Positions 55,187-63,454 of a DNA stretch of 64,000 nucleotides are shown here, piece after piece. The position numbers were made by a program, and so were the translations under genes. The stretch is taken from NCBI RefSeq assembly GCF_001427665.1, contig NZ_LMHC01000001.1, forward strand, positions 746,780 through 810,779, in the 5' to 3' direction. Within the stretch, counting starts at the first letter, position 1; each line of letters opens with the position of its first letter. The stretch comes from Caulobacter sp. Root655. Lineage in GTDB: Bacteria; Pseudomonadota; Alphaproteobacteria; Caulobacterales; Caulobacteraceae. The notes beneath the pieces were generated by a model that did not search any database, was not told the DNA's origin, and saw only the letters and a list, made by a program, of their open reading frames with translations.

Positions 55187-55996
55187 ATGCCGGAAACTAG
55201 ATGGAACGATCGCGAAGGGCGGTTCGAGGTCGATCGCGACCGCGATTTCGACGAGGGGCGCGATCATGATGACGAGGCGGCGCGTCGGGAGCGCCAGGCG
55301 CGCGCCGCCGCGCCGCCGCGCCGGCGGGGCGGCGAGTTCCTGCGCGCCCAGGCCCAGGGGGGCGACATCGGCTATGGCCGGGTGGTCTCCGGCGCGGGCT
55401 ACGGACCGGGATCCGGCAGCTTCCACGCGCCGGGCGACTACGGAATGGTGGGCGGCGTCCACTTCGGCGGCGGCGCCAACCGCTATGTCGACTATGGCCG
55501 GTCGCACGAACGCCCCGACGACGCCGCCCGCGACTTCGGCGCGGGGTCGCACGACCTGCATGGTGGTCACCACCATCACGGCGAGGGTCGCACCTGGCTC
55601 GACAGGGCGCGTGACGAGGTCGTGTCGTGGGTGGGCGAACACGGCCCCCATCATCCGCATCCGCGCCACGCGGGCGCCCTCGAAGGCGAACACCGCGGAC
55701 ATGGTCCCAAGAACTACCGCCGCTCGGACGCGCGCGTCCTTGAAGACGTCAGCGACCGCCTGAGCGACGACAGCTGGCTGGACGCCCGGACGATCGAGGT
55801 GGCGGTCGAGAACGGCGAGGTCACCCTGAACGGCCTGGTCGGCTCGCGCGACGACAAGCGCCAGGCCGAGATGCTGATCGAGTCGGTCTCGGGCGTCGGC
55901 CACGTGCAGAACAATCTCCGCGTCGCCCAGCCGGAAGCCGATCCCGGGACGGGCGCCGGCCGGCCGGGCGGCACGGGCATGGGCGGGTTGGTTTAG
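55187..55996 (+). CDS. BON-domain protein with charged, His-rich N-terminus
   Basis: A 269-residue protein. The first 50 or so residues are extremely charged (DRDRDFDEGRDHDDEAARRERQ). A Gly/Tyr-rich middle has YGRVVSGAGYGPGSGSFHAPGDY, followed by a His-rich part (HDLHGGHHHHGEGR, HGPHHPHPRHAG). A single BON domain occupies about 185-250 (RVLEDVSDRLSDDSWLDARTIEVAVENGEVTLNGLVGSRDDKRQAEMLIESVSGVGHVQNNL). BON domains bind phospholipid or protein surfaces. The His-rich stretch could bind metal. No signal peptide is visible. ATG at 55187. Confidence 0.82.
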   Translation: MPETRWNDREGRFEVDRDRDFDEGRDHDDEAARRERQARAAAPPRRRGGEFLRAQAQGGDIGYGRVVSGAGYGPGSGSFHAPGDYGMVGGVHFGGGANRYVDYGRSHERPDDAARDFGAGSHDLHGGHHHHGEGRTWLDRARDEVVSWVGEHGPHHPHPRHAGALEGEHRGHGPKNYRRSDARVLEDVSDRLSDDSWLDARTIEVAVENGEVTLNGLVGSRDDKRQAEMLIESVSGVGHVQNNLRVAQPEADPGTGAGRPGGTGMGGLV

Positions 55997-56027
55997 GGTT
56001 CGGACTCCGTTGGAGCCCACCCAACTG

Positions 56028-56150
56028 TTGTCATCCCGGCCGTAGGACCGCGCAGCGGGCCGAAGCGCCGGGACCCAGGGCAACCGCGATGCGCCGGCCC
56101 CTGGGCCCCTGGGTCCCGGCTCTCCGCTTCGCTGCGGCCGGGATGACAAC
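56028..56150. repeat. Family C repeat pair with shared flank
   Basis: GTTGTCATCCCGGCC at one end and GGCCGGGATGACAAC at the other, with inner GGGACCCAGGG / CCTGGGTCCC arms. The 30 bases that follow (CGTTATTGAGGGCTTTGACG) also follow the half-copy at about 3300-3318. Confidence 0.88.
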
Positions 56151-56223
56151 CGTTATTGAGGGCTTTGACGTCACTCAGGAATTCAAGCGTTCAATTGAGC
56201 CCGAACCCTAGGCGGCCGACGCC

Positions 56224-57324
56224 TCAATCAAACACGATCACCGAGCGCGCCAGCTCGCCGCGCTTCAGTTCGTCGAACGCCGAGTTGACGTCCTCCAGCT
56301 TGATGCGGCGCGAGATCAGTTCGTCCAGCTTCAGCTTGCCGGCCATGTAGGCGTCGACCAGGCGGGGCATGTCGACCGGGAAGCGGTTGGAGCCCATGTA
56401 GCTGCCCTGGATCTTCTTCTCGCCCAGGAAGTCGGGGCCGTGCAGCTCGATCATCGTGCCGACCGGGATCATGCCGATGATGTTGGCCGTGCCGCCCCGG
56501 CGCAGCATCCGGAACGACTGTTCGGCGGTGACCTTCAGGCCGATGGCCTCGAAGCTGTGGTGCACGCCGCCGCCGGTCAGTTCCTGGACCTGCTTGACCG
56601 GGTCTCCGGCTCCCGCGTCGATGACGTCGGTGGCCCCGAACGTCTTGGCCAGCTCGAGCTTGCCCGGGATGCGGTCGATGGCGATGATCCGGCCGGCCCC
56701 GGCCATGACCGCGCCGTTGATGGTGGCCAGGCCGACGCCGCCGCAGCCGATCACCGCCACGGTCTCGCCGGGCCGCACGCCGGAGGTGTGGATCACCGCC
56801 CCGACCCCGGTCATCACCGAGCAGCCGATCAGGGCGGCGCGGTCGAAGGGCATGTCGCGGCGGATGGCGACGCAGGCGTGCTCATGCACCAGCATCTGCT
56901 CGGCGAAGGACGACAGGTTGAGGAACTGCGCCATGCGCGTGTCGCCGGCCCCGGACAGGTCCTCGCGGAACAGCCGGGGCTCCTCGCCCTTGGCGCGCTT
57001 GGTCTCGGGACTGATGCAGAGGTTCATGTGGCCCGTCAGGCAGACCTCGCAGTGGCCGCAATAGGCCGACAGGCAGGTGATGACGTGGTCGCCGACCTTG
57101 ACGGTGCGCACTTCCGAGCCGACCGCCTCGACGATCCCGGCGCTCTCGTGGCCCAGCACGGCGGGCAGGGGATGGGGGTAGGAGCCTTCGACGAAGTGCA
57201 GGTCGGAATGGCAGACGCCGGCGGCCTTGGTGCGGATCAGCACCTCGCGCGGGCCCGGCTTGCCGATCGAGACGGTCTCGATGGTGAGCGGCTTGCCCAC
57301 TTCGCGCAGAACGGCGGCCTTCAT
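56224..57324 (-). CDS. Zinc-dependent alcohol dehydrogenase
   Basis: A 366-residue medium-chain dehydrogenase. Catalytic zinc ligands: Cys in AAGVCHSDLH and His-Glu in LGHESAGIVE. Structural zinc: CGHCEVCLTGHMNLC. The NAD(P) loop is VIGCGGVGLATINGAVMAGAGRIIAID. The sequence resembles class III-type/aryl alcohol dehydrogenases (long insert ETKRAKGEEPRLFREDLSGAGDTRMAQF, a feature of the class III and mycothiol-like branch). The substrate may be a glutathione adduct or a longer-chain alcohol; this is open. Starts at ATG 57324. Confidence 0.87.
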   Translation of the reverse strand: MKAAVLREVGKPLTIETVSIGKPGPREVLIRTKAAGVCHSDLHFVEGSYPHPLPAVLGHESAGIVEAVGSEVRTVKVGDHVITCLSAYCGHCEVCLTGHMNLCISPETKRAKGEEPRLFREDLSGAGDTRMAQFLNLSSFAEQMLVHEHACVAIRRDMPFDRAALIGCSVMTGVGAVIHTSGVRPGETVAVIGCGGVGLATINGAVMAGAGRIIAIDRIPGKLELAKTFGATDVIDAGAGDPVKQVQELTGGGVHHSFEAIGLKVTAEQSFRMLRRGGTANIIGMIPVGTMIELHGPDFLGEKKIQGSYMGSNRFPVDMPRLVDAYMAGKLKLDELISRRIKLEDVNSAFDELKRGELARSVIVFD

Positions 57325-57417
57325 CGGCGATCTCCCTTGTTGTTGCGGGAGACCCTAGCGGGAGGGGCAGGGCGGAAGGAAGGGGCTATTGAAACATTTG
57401 TTCGCCTGCCGCTCCGC

Positions 57418-57519
57418 TGTCATCCCGGACAAGCGAAGCGCAGATCCGGGACCGCCGGAAGCGCCTGCGTTCACGCCCCGGTCCCGGATCTTCGCGCTGC
57501 GCGCTCGTCCGGGATGACA
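57418..57519. repeat. Family C repeat pair
   Basis: TGTCATCCCGGAC at one end and GTCCGGGATGACA at the other, with inner GATCCGGGACCG / CGGTCCCGGATC. Confidence 0.85.
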
Positions 57520-57544
57520 ACGTAAGACGAGGGAAAAGAACGGC

Positions 57545-58012
57545 CTAAGCCGCCAGCGCCACCTTGCGGTCGGGCAGGATGGCCTCGACGGCCAGCAGCA
57601 CGACCATGGTCGTCTCGGTGGTGATCACCGCCGCGACCAGGGGCGAGGCCTCCTCGCCGAGCGGCGGCGGCGGGCTGATGGCGCTGGCCGGGACGATGAA
57701 GCTGTCGCAGACCGCGTCGACCAGCAGGCCGGCGACGTCGTCATGGTGTTCGACCACGATGATCACCTGGCGGGCGCTGTCCTGGGCCACGCCCTTGCCC
57801 AGGCGTTCGGACAGGTCGATGACCGGCATGACCTGGCCGCGCAGGTTGATGACGCCGCGCACATAGGGCGGCGCGTCGGGCAGCGGGGTGGCGGGGGTGA
57901 CGCCGCGGATCTCGCGGACCGCGCCCACGGGCACGCAATAGGTCTGGGTCCCGACCTCGAACGACAGGATCTGCAGATCCTCGCCGGCCGCGTAAGCCAC
58001 GTTCCTGGACAT
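57545..58012 (-). CDS. Chemotaxis coupling protein CheW
   Basis: A 155-residue single-domain CheW: DLQILSFEVGTQTYCVPVGAVREIRGV, PYVRGVINLRGQVMPVIDLSERLG and VIIVVEHHDDVAGLLVDAVCDSF. It links chemoreceptors to CheA. No cheA, receptor or other che gene is nearby, so it is an orphan copy that may serve a second array. Starts at ATG 58012. Confidence 0.92.
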   Translation of the reverse strand: MSRNVAYAAGEDLQILSFEVGTQTYCVPVGAVREIRGVTPATPLPDAPPYVRGVINLRGQVMPVIDLSERLGKGVAQDSARQVIIVVEHHDDVAGLLVDAVCDSFIVPASAISPPPPLGEEASPLVAAVITTETTMVVLLAVEAILPDRKVALAA

Positions 58013-58242
58013 CGCCGATCGCCTTCAAGCCTTCGGACCGCCCATTCTGGGCGCCGTCGTCGACTTCAGCTACGCGCGGAAAGGTGAATAAATCGGACGC
58101 TATTCCAGAGATTCAGGGGTCGTGCGGGCGGCGGCGGCCAACCTGACGGCCCCGTTCAGCCTGCGTTCAGCCGCCGAGGCGGAGGATGAGCCCAAGATGG
58201 AGGCGACGTGGTGACACGGCGCTCCTGGAAGGACACAGCGTC

Positions 58243-58644
58243 ATGAACCGCACTCTGAAGACCAATATCGGCCGTGTCGCCGCCGGCCTCGCCGCCCTGG
58301 CCATGGTCGCCGGCTCGACCGCCGCCTCGGCCCAATCCTACCGCCACGGCGGCGGCTACTACGGCGGCCGTCACCATCACGGCGGCCGTGGCGACGCCGC
58401 CCTGGCCGCCGGGGTGATCGGCCTGGCCCTCGGCGCGGCCATCGCCAGCGGCAGCAACGACCGCCACTACCGGCGCGGCTACGACTACGGCTACGCCCCG
58501 CCGCCTCCGCCCCCCCGCTATTACGGCGGCTACGGTTACGGCCCGCGCTACGGCTATGGCTACGGCCGGGTCCGCGACTGCTGGACCACCCGCGACTACG
58601 ACGAGTGGAGCGGCTCGGTCTACGAGCGGACCGTCTGCCGCTAG
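58243..58644 (+). CDS. Exported Gly/Tyr-rich small protein
   Basis: A 133-residue protein. A signal peptide (about 30 residues, ends ASAQ) is followed by a His/Gly/Tyr-rich part (YRHGGGYYGGRHHHGGRG), a hydrophobic AALAAGVIGLALGAAIASG segment typical of glycine-zipper proteins, and a Pro/Tyr-rich end (YAPPPPPPRYYGGYGYG). A Cys pair (DCWTTRDYDEWSGSVYERTVC) closes it, a pattern of small envelope proteins. Function unknown. ATG 58243 has GGAAGGA upstream; terminator follows. Confidence 0.78.
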   Translation: MNRTLKTNIGRVAAGLAALAMVAGSTAASAQSYRHGGGYYGGRHHHGGRGDAALAAGVIGLALGAAIASGSNDRHYRRGYDYGYAPPPPPPRYYGGYGYGPRYGYGYGRVRDCWTTRDYDEWSGSVYERTVCR

Positions 58645-58661
58645 ATCACGGCCGGACACGC

Positions 58662-58697
58662 AAACGCCCCGGGCTCGCGCCCGGGGCGTTTTTGTTT
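58662..58697 (+). terminator. Intrinsic terminator
   Basis: ACGCCCCGGGC and GCCCGGGGCGT pair around TCGC and are followed by TTTTTGTTT. Confidence 0.88.
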
Positions 58698-58733
58698 GGG
58701 GTTTTCAGAACCAGATGTGGATCAACAGAATCC

Positions 58734-58837
58734 GTTTCCCCGGCGAAGGCCGGGGCCCAGATTTAGCCTGAACATCAGCCAGGTCTTCACGACACCCCGC
58801 CCTATGACCTGGGCCCCGACCTTCGTCGGGGAAACGG
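58734..58837. repeat. Family B repeat pair, copy 3
   Basis: TTTCCCCGGCGAAGGCCGGG ... CCCGACCTTCGTCGGGGAAA, an inverted pair near the 3' end of the suhB-like gene. Confidence 0.82.
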
Positions 58838-58863
58838 GGTCGAGATGGGCATGGCTCAGTCCC

Positions 58864-59658
58864 CTACGCCGCGCGCAGGCGTTCCAGCACCAGCGGGTGG
58901 AGTTCCTGGTTGCAGGCCAGGATCGAGACGCCGTCGGCCGGGTTGCCGTGCTCTTCGATCGACGAGACCTTGCCGCCGCTTTCGGCCACCATCAGCACGC
59001 CGGCCGCCACGTCCCAGGGCTTGAGGTTGCGTTCCCAGTAGCCGTCGAAGCGGCCGGCCGCGACCCAGGCCAGGTCCAGGGCCGCCGAGCCGAAGCGGCG
59101 CACGCCGGCCACCTTCTGGCTGACCTGGTGCAGTTCCTTCAGGAACTGGCCGTGGCCGGGCTTGCCCAGGAACGGCACGCCGGTGGCCAGCACGCTCTCG
59201 TCCAGGTGACGGCGGGCGGCGACGCGCAGGCGCTTCTCGGCGCCCAGATAGGCGCCCTTGCCCTTTTCGACCCAGAACAGGTCGTTGGTGATCGGGTTGT
59301 AGGTGACGCCGGCGACGATCTCGCCCTCGCGCTGCAGGGCGATGTTGACCGCGAAGTGCGGAATGCCGTGCAGGAAGTTGGTTGTGCCGTCCAGCGGGTC
59401 GACGATCCAGGTGTGGGTCTTGTCGGTGCCCTCGATCATGCCGCGCTCCTCGCCCAGGAAGCCGTAGCCGGGGCGGGCCTTTTCGAGGATCTCGAAGATC
59501 ACCTGCTCGGCCTTCTGGTCGGCGGCGGTGACGAAGTCGGCGGGGCCCTTCTTGGAGACCTGCAGCTCGGTGACCTCGCCGAAGTCGCGGGCCAGGCCGC
59601 GCGCGGCCTTGCGGGCGGCGTCGATCATCACGTTCAGGAGGGCGGAAGCGGTGGCCAA
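58864..59658 (-). CDS. suhB: Inositol monophosphatase family protein (SuhB-like)
   Basis: A 264-residue Mg2+-dependent phosphatase. Signature motifs: FVTAADQKAEQ, LGEERG (metal Glu), WIVDPLDGTTNFLHG and the C-terminal WDVAAGVLMVAESGG. It hydrolyses inositol-1-phosphate and related sugar phosphates; in enterobacteria SuhB also takes part in rRNA antitermination. Length is standard. The start is a TTG at 59658 with AAGGA upstream; a later Met would cut into the first helix. Confidence 0.9.
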   Translation of the reverse strand: MATASALLNVMIDAARKAARGLARDFGEVTELQVSKKGPADFVTAADQKAEQVIFEILEKARPGYGFLGEERGMIEGTDKTHTWIVDPLDGTTNFLHGIPHFAVNIALQREGEIVAGVTYNPITNDLFWVEKGKGAYLGAEKRLRVAARRHLDESVLATGVPFLGKPGHGQFLKELHQVSQKVAGVRRFGSAALDLAWVAAGRFDGYWERNLKPWDVAAGVLMVAESGGKVSSIEEHGNPADGVSILACNQELHPLVLERLRAA

Positions 59659-59822
59659 GGCGGGTGTCCTTCAAGAGTCCCCCTGCGCGGCGTCGCTTCC
59701 CTTTTCAGAGGGGCACGACGGCGGGGGATATGCATGCGGGCAGATAGAAAGATCGGGAAAGTGGGCGCGATACCTAGACGCGGAGGCGGCTGAAAGCAAG
59801 GCAGCGGCGATTTTGTCGCCGG

Positions 59823-60083
59823 TCAGGCGTCCGGGGCGCGGGGACGGCGAAGGACGTGCCGCGTCACCCAAAACAACACGCCCAGCACCACGAGAGCAAC
59901 GCCCATCCAGATGAGGCGGCCAATCCAAGTGGCGATTGGGCCCAAGGGCGCTGAGGCGGAGGTAGCCGTTTCCGATATTAACCCGACCTTCAGCCCAAAC
60001 GCCGGGGTCAACGGAATCTTGAGCAGCCACGCAGCAATCGACAGGCAGGCCAAGAATGCCAGGGCCGCTAGTTTCCATCGCAT
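59823..60083 (-). CDS. Small two-helix membrane protein
   Basis: An 86-residue protein with hydrophobic segments at about 4-20 and 54-74 and a basic C-terminus (RHVLRRPRAPDA). No family is recognised. ATG at 60083 is used; a GTG two codons earlier is possible. Isolated gene with no obvious partner. Confidence 0.55.
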   Translation of the reverse strand: MRWKLAALAFLACLSIAAWLLKIPLTPAFGLKVGLISETATSASAPLGPIATWIGRLIWMGVALVVLGVLFWVTRHVLRRPRAPDA

Positions 60084-60235
60084 GCGCACGTACCTGAATC
60101 CTCTGTCGCCCGTCAGCCCGAGGCGGTCAGCCTGACGGGATTTTTGCGGACGGGCAACGGCCGGTGATTTTCTCTGCGCATGTCACATTCGATCGGGCCA
60201 TCTCGTCATGTCCTCGAAATCCTGGAGCGAAGACG

Positions 60236-60625
60236 ATGCGTTGGGCGAAATGGATCCTGCCGGCTTTGCTGGCCCTGAACGGCGTGGTGATGATGCTGGC
60301 CCCGACCTGGTGGTACCCGCGCGTGCCGGGGGTGATCGAGACCGGGGCGCTGAACACCCATTTCGTGCGCGACATCGGGGCTGCGTTCATCGCCTGCGCC
60401 CTGGCCATGGGCTGGGCGGTTCGGGATCCGGTCCGGGGCCTGGGCGCGGCCGTCGCGGCGGCGGCGTTCCTCACCCTGCACGCGACGATCCACCTGATCA
60501 CCCCGTTCTGCGGGCCCAAGCCGTGGCCGCTGCTGGCCCGCGACTTTCCGGCCGTCTTCCTGCCGGCCATCATCAGCCTGCTGGTGGTATGGTCCTGCGT
60601 TCGACGCCAGAAGGTGAAGGCATGA
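60236..60625 (+). CDS. Small membrane protein coupled to an ECF41-type sigma factor
   Basis: A 129-residue membrane protein with four hydrophobic segments (about 5-25, 42-60, 68-90, 100-120). Its stop overlaps the sigma ATG by 4 bases (ATGA), so the two are co-translated. ECF41 sigma genes usually sit beside a small oxidoreductase or carboxymuconolactone-type gene; here that place is taken by this membrane protein (it resembles DoxX/DUF4345-like proteins in size and topology only). It may be the sensed partner (inference). ATG 60236 has GGAGCG upstream. Confidence 0.72.
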   Translation: MRWAKWILPALLALNGVVMMLAPTWWYPRVPGVIETGALNTHFVRDIGAAFIACALAMGWAVRDPVRGLGAAVAAAAFLTLHATIHLITPFCGPKPWPLLARDFPAVFLPAIISLLVVWSCVRRQKVKA

Positions 60626-61476
60626 CCGCTCAGGACACGATCTTCGAGGCACGGCGCGGGGCGATGACCGGCCTGGCCTATCGCATGCTCGGCTCGCGGG
60701 CCGACGCCGAGGACGTGGTGCAGGACGCCTGGATCCGCTGGCGCGGGGTGGAGACGGACGCGGTGACCAACCCGGCCGGCTTCCTCAACCGCGTCGTCAC
60801 CCGCCTGTGCCTGGACCGGCTGAAGTCGGCGCGGGCCCGGCGCGAGGTCTATGTCGGCGAGTGGCTGCCCGAGCCGGTGGTCGACGAGGATCACCAGGAC
60901 CTGGGCGAGGACCTGTCGGTGGCCTTCCTGCTGGCCCTGGAGCGCCTGACCCCGCTGGAGCGCGCCGCCTTCCTGCTGCACGACGTGTTCGACGCGCCGT
61001 TCGCCGACGTCGCCCGCACCCTGGGCCGCACCGAGGCGGCCTGTCGCCAGTTGGCGGCCCGGGCCCGCGAACACATCAAGGCCGGCAAGGCCCGCTATCG
61101 CCCCAGCGCCGAGGAGGAGCAGCGCCTGACCAGCGCCTTCCTGGCCGCGGCCCTGGGCGGCGACGAGAGCGTGCTGCGCGGCATCCTGGCCCAGGACGTG
61201 GTCATGCACGCCGACGGCGGCGGCGTCGTCAGCGCCAACCTCAACCCGGTGTTCGGCCTCGAGAAGGCCGTGCGCCTGCTGCTGGGCATCAAGAAGAAAT
61301 GGCCCAACCCCGACGGCACGGTGGCCCGCCTGGCGCGGATCAACGGCGCGCCGGGCCTGGTGCTGTCGTGCGACGGCGTGGTGTTCCAGACCATGGGCCT
61401 GGAGATCGTCGAGGGCCGCATCGCGGCGGTCTACACGATGCGCAACCCGGACAAGCTGGCGCGGCTGAACAGCTGA
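60622..61476 (+). CDS. ECF41-type sigma factor (SigJ-like) with SnoaL-like C-terminal domain
   Basis: A 284-residue sigma factor. Region 2 covers about 10-75 (MTGLAYRMLGSRADAEDVVQDAWIRWRGVE), region 4 about 100-155 (LERLTPLERAAFLLHDVFDAPFADVARTLGRTEAACRQLAARAREHI), and a SnoaL-like domain about 170-284. The latter carries two ECF41 signatures, ADGGG near residue 197 and NPDK at the end. In this group the C-terminal domain, not an anti-sigma factor, controls activity. ATG 60622 overlaps the upstream gene. Confidence 0.9.
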   Translation: MTAQDTIFEARRGAMTGLAYRMLGSRADAEDVVQDAWIRWRGVETDAVTNPAGFLNRVVTRLCLDRLKSARARREVYVGEWLPEPVVDEDHQDLGEDLSVAFLLALERLTPLERAAFLLHDVFDAPFADVARTLGRTEAACRQLAARAREHIKAGKARYRPSAEEEQRLTSAFLAAALGGDESVLRGILAQDVVMHADGGGVVSANLNPVFGLEKAVRLLLGIKKKWPNPDGTVARLARINGAPGLVLSCDGVVFQTMGLEIVEGRIAAVYTMRNPDKLARLNS

Positions 61477-61477
61477 G

Positions 61478-61592
61478 GCGCCGTGCGTCCTTCGAGGCTC
61501 GCCCGCGGCTCGCACCTCAGGATGAGGAATTCAGCAACAACGCTCCTCATCCTGAGGCGCCCGCGCGAGCGGGCCTCGAAGGACGCACGGCG
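61478..61592. repeat. Family E large inverted repeat
   Basis: CGCCGTGCGTCCTTCGAGGC (61479-61498) and GCCTCGAAGGACGCACGGCG near the other end are exact reverse complements. The inner parts also pair (CCTCAGGATGAGGA / TCCTCATCCTGAGG). It starts right after the sigma stop. Confidence 0.85.
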
Positions 61593-61602
61593 TCACCGCC
61601 CC

Positions 61603-62022
61603 CTAAGGCAGCGCCACCTTCGGCAAGGTCTCCCGGGTCTCGCACGCCACCCGGCCCGCGCCGCCGGTCGCGCCCTTGATGTCGTCGATCTTCTCGCCGT
61701 TGCGCCAGCCCTTCTCCAGGGCCTGGTCGCCGGTGAAGTCCATGCCCAGGTCGATCCATTTGTCGGTCGCGCAGTCCAGGGCGAAGATCATGATCGGGCC
61801 CTTGCCGGCCGGCCAGCCCTTGTAGGGGCCGTTGGGGCGGCCCTCGGCGATGCGCACGACCACCAGGCCGGACGCCTGGTCCACCCGCATGAAATCCGCG
61901 TCGTAGAAGGTCTTCGCCTCGCCGGGGGAGGCTTTCCAGGTTTCGGCCCGGCCGGTGGCCGCCGTCGCCGCCGTCATGCCCAGGACCGTTACGCCAAGCA
62001 AACACAGTACGAGCCGCATCAT
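61603..62022 (-). CDS. Small exported protein, unknown
   Basis: A 139-residue protein. A signal peptide covers about 25 residues (MMRLVLCLLGVTVLGMTAATAATG). The mature part contains TFYDADFMRVDQASGLVVVRIAEGR, IMIFALDCATDKWIDLG (Cys) and AGRVACETRETLPKV (Cys), so one disulphide is likely. No family is recognised. ATG at 62022 (a second ATG follows at once). Confidence 0.68.
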   Translation of the reverse strand: MMRLVLCLLGVTVLGMTAATAATGRAETWKASPGEAKTFYDADFMRVDQASGLVVVRIAEGRPNGPYKGWPAGKGPIMIFALDCATDKWIDLGMDFTGDQALEKGWRNGEKIDDIKGATGGAGRVACETRETLPKVALP

Positions 62023-62097
62023 GGCCGCTCCTCCCGTATTTTATCGTTGGGAAGAGGCTACGCCCGTCAAGCTTGAGCGGCAAGGACGCAACGCGTT

Positions 62098-62745
62098 TCA
62101 GCCCGCCCGCGCCGCCAGTCCCTCGGCGATCGCCGCGTTCAGCGCCGCCACGCCGGCGGCCGGGCCGCCCGGATGCTTCCAGACCCCGGCCGAGACGGCC
62201 AGGAAGTCAGCCCCGGCGGCGGCCAGGCCGGCGGCGTTGTCGGCGTCGATGCCGCCGATCGCCACGCAGGGAACCTCCATGGTCTCCTGCCAGATGGTCA
62301 GGATCTCCGGTTCGGCGGTGGTCGGGGCGTCCTTGGTGGTGGTCGGGAAGAAGGCCCCGAAGGCCACGTAGTCGGCCCCGGCCTCGGCGGCCTCCATGGC
62401 CAGGTGGCGGCTGTCGTGGCAGGTGACGCCGATCACCGCGTCCGGGCCCATCAGCTTGCGGGCCTCCTTGTAGGCCATGTCGCCCTGGCCGATGTGCACG
62501 CCGTCGCAACCCAGCCTGGCGGCCAGGTCGGGCCGGTCGTTGAGGATCACCGCCACCTCGTGGGCCCGGGCGATCGGGGCCAGGACCGCGACGGCGGCGG
62601 CGATGGCGTCGTCGGGGAGGTCCTTCAGGCGGATCTGCAGCGCGGAGACGTCGCCGGCCCCCAGGGCCGCGGCCAGGTCGCGCCCGAAGGCGTCCAGGTC
62701 GGCCAGGGTCGGCGGGGTGATCAGATAGAGGCGGCAGTCGGTCAT
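62098..62745 (-). CDS. thiE: Thiamine phosphate synthase ThiE
   Basis: A 215-residue TIM-barrel enzyme that joins HMP-pyrophosphate and the thiazole phosphate into thiamine monophosphate. Motifs: [10 protein letters not shown] (pyrophosphate site), [47 protein letters not shown] and [29 protein letters not shown]. The Lys of the usual LR-x-K form is replaced by the RLKD arrangement, which still has a Lys. No other thi gene is near. Starts at ATG 62745. Confidence 0.93.
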   Translation of the reverse strand: MTDCRLYLITPPTLADLDAFGRDLAAALGAGDVSALQIRLKDLPDDAIAAAVAVLAPIARAHEVAVILNDRPDLAARLGCDGVHIGQGDMAYKEARKLMGPDAVIGVTCHDSRHLAMEAAEAGADYVAFGAFFPTTTKDAPTTAEPEILTIWQETMEVPCVAIGGIDADNAAGLAAAGADFLAVSAGVWKHPGGPAAGVAALNAAIAEGLAARAG

Positions 62746-62779
62746 GGGCCGGGATTACGCCGATTTGGGCGCGCAACCA

Positions 62780-62912
62780 ATCCTCCCCCTGTGGGGGAGG
62801 CGGCCGAAGGCCGGCGGGGGGAGGCGTGGGATCGTCGATCCGGAATGGGGTCGCCGGCCGATCACGCCCCCCCTCCGTCGGCTGCGCCGACACCTCCCCC
62901 ACGGGGGGAGGC
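62780..62912. repeat. Family A repeat pair
   Basis: CCTCCCCCTGTGGGGGAGG with GGCCGAAGGCC and GGGGGGAGG at one end; CCCCCCCTCC, CGGCTGCGCCG and CCTCCCCCACGGGGGGAGG at the other. It fills the gap between thiE and bfd. Confidence 0.88.
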
Positions 62913-62969
62913 CTAGTTCCATTTGTCGCACTGCGAGTCAGTTGCAAACCCCTCACGCCTCCGCTACAT

Positions 62970-62988
62970 GAGAATGACAATCATTCGG
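62970..62988 (+). promoter_or_regulatory. Fur box of bfd
   Basis: GAGAATGACAATCATTCGG matches the 19-base Fur consensus GATAATGATAATCATTATC at 14 positions. It ends 14 bases before the bfd start codon, so Fur-iron would block transcription or initiation. Confidence 0.8.
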
Positions 62989-63002
62989 CGGGAAGTGCTG
63001 CC

Positions 63003-63188
63003 TTGTACGTCTGCAACTGTAACGGCATCCGCGAGCGCGAAGTGCGCGCCGCCATCGACGCTGGGGCCACCCGCCCGGCCGAGGTGTTCCGTCACAAGGG
63101 TTGCCAAGCCCAGTGCGCCAAGTGCGTCTGCGAAATGCGCCAGATGATCCAGGACAGCCAGCAGGCCCTGGCCTACGCGGCCGAATAA
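63003..63188 (+). CDS. bfd: Bacterioferritin-associated ferredoxin Bfd
   Basis: A 61-residue [2Fe-2S] protein. It begins with a TTG codon (MYVCNCNGIREREVRAAIDAG) and has the ligand set CNC and CQAQCAKCVC. Bfd reduces the iron core of bacterioferritin so that iron is released; it is made under iron starvation, which fits the Fur box just upstream. Bacterioferritin lies downstream on the same strand 266 bases away. Confidence 0.92.
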   Translation: MYVCNCNGIREREVRAAIDAGATRPAEVFRHKGCQAQCAKCVCEMRQMIQDSQQALAYAAE

Positions 63189-63191
63189 CTT

Positions 63192-63230
63192 CATTCCGCT
63201 CTTTCCAGCGTTCGCCGGGATGAGCGGATT
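63192..63230. repeat. Family C half-copy
   Basis: CATTCCGCTCTTTCCAGCG followed by TTCGCCGGGATGAGCGGA, a degenerate copy of the CATCCCGG / CCGGGATG family. Confidence 0.5.
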
Positions 63231-63454
63231 TCGGAGTAATTTCAGCGACCGCGAAGCAGTCTCACGCTTTTCCGTGAGGCTGAGAAACACTTGCAGACAT
63301 AGCGGTTGAAGCCCCTGCGACAATAGATCACGGTCGCCCGCAGTCTTGAGCCCAACGGGCGCAAGACTGCTGTTCTTTGTGGGCGCGCGATGGGCGCCGA
63401 AACCGGCAACCACTTTCGGCTATCGCGCGCCGAATCTTACTTGAGGAGGCCGCC

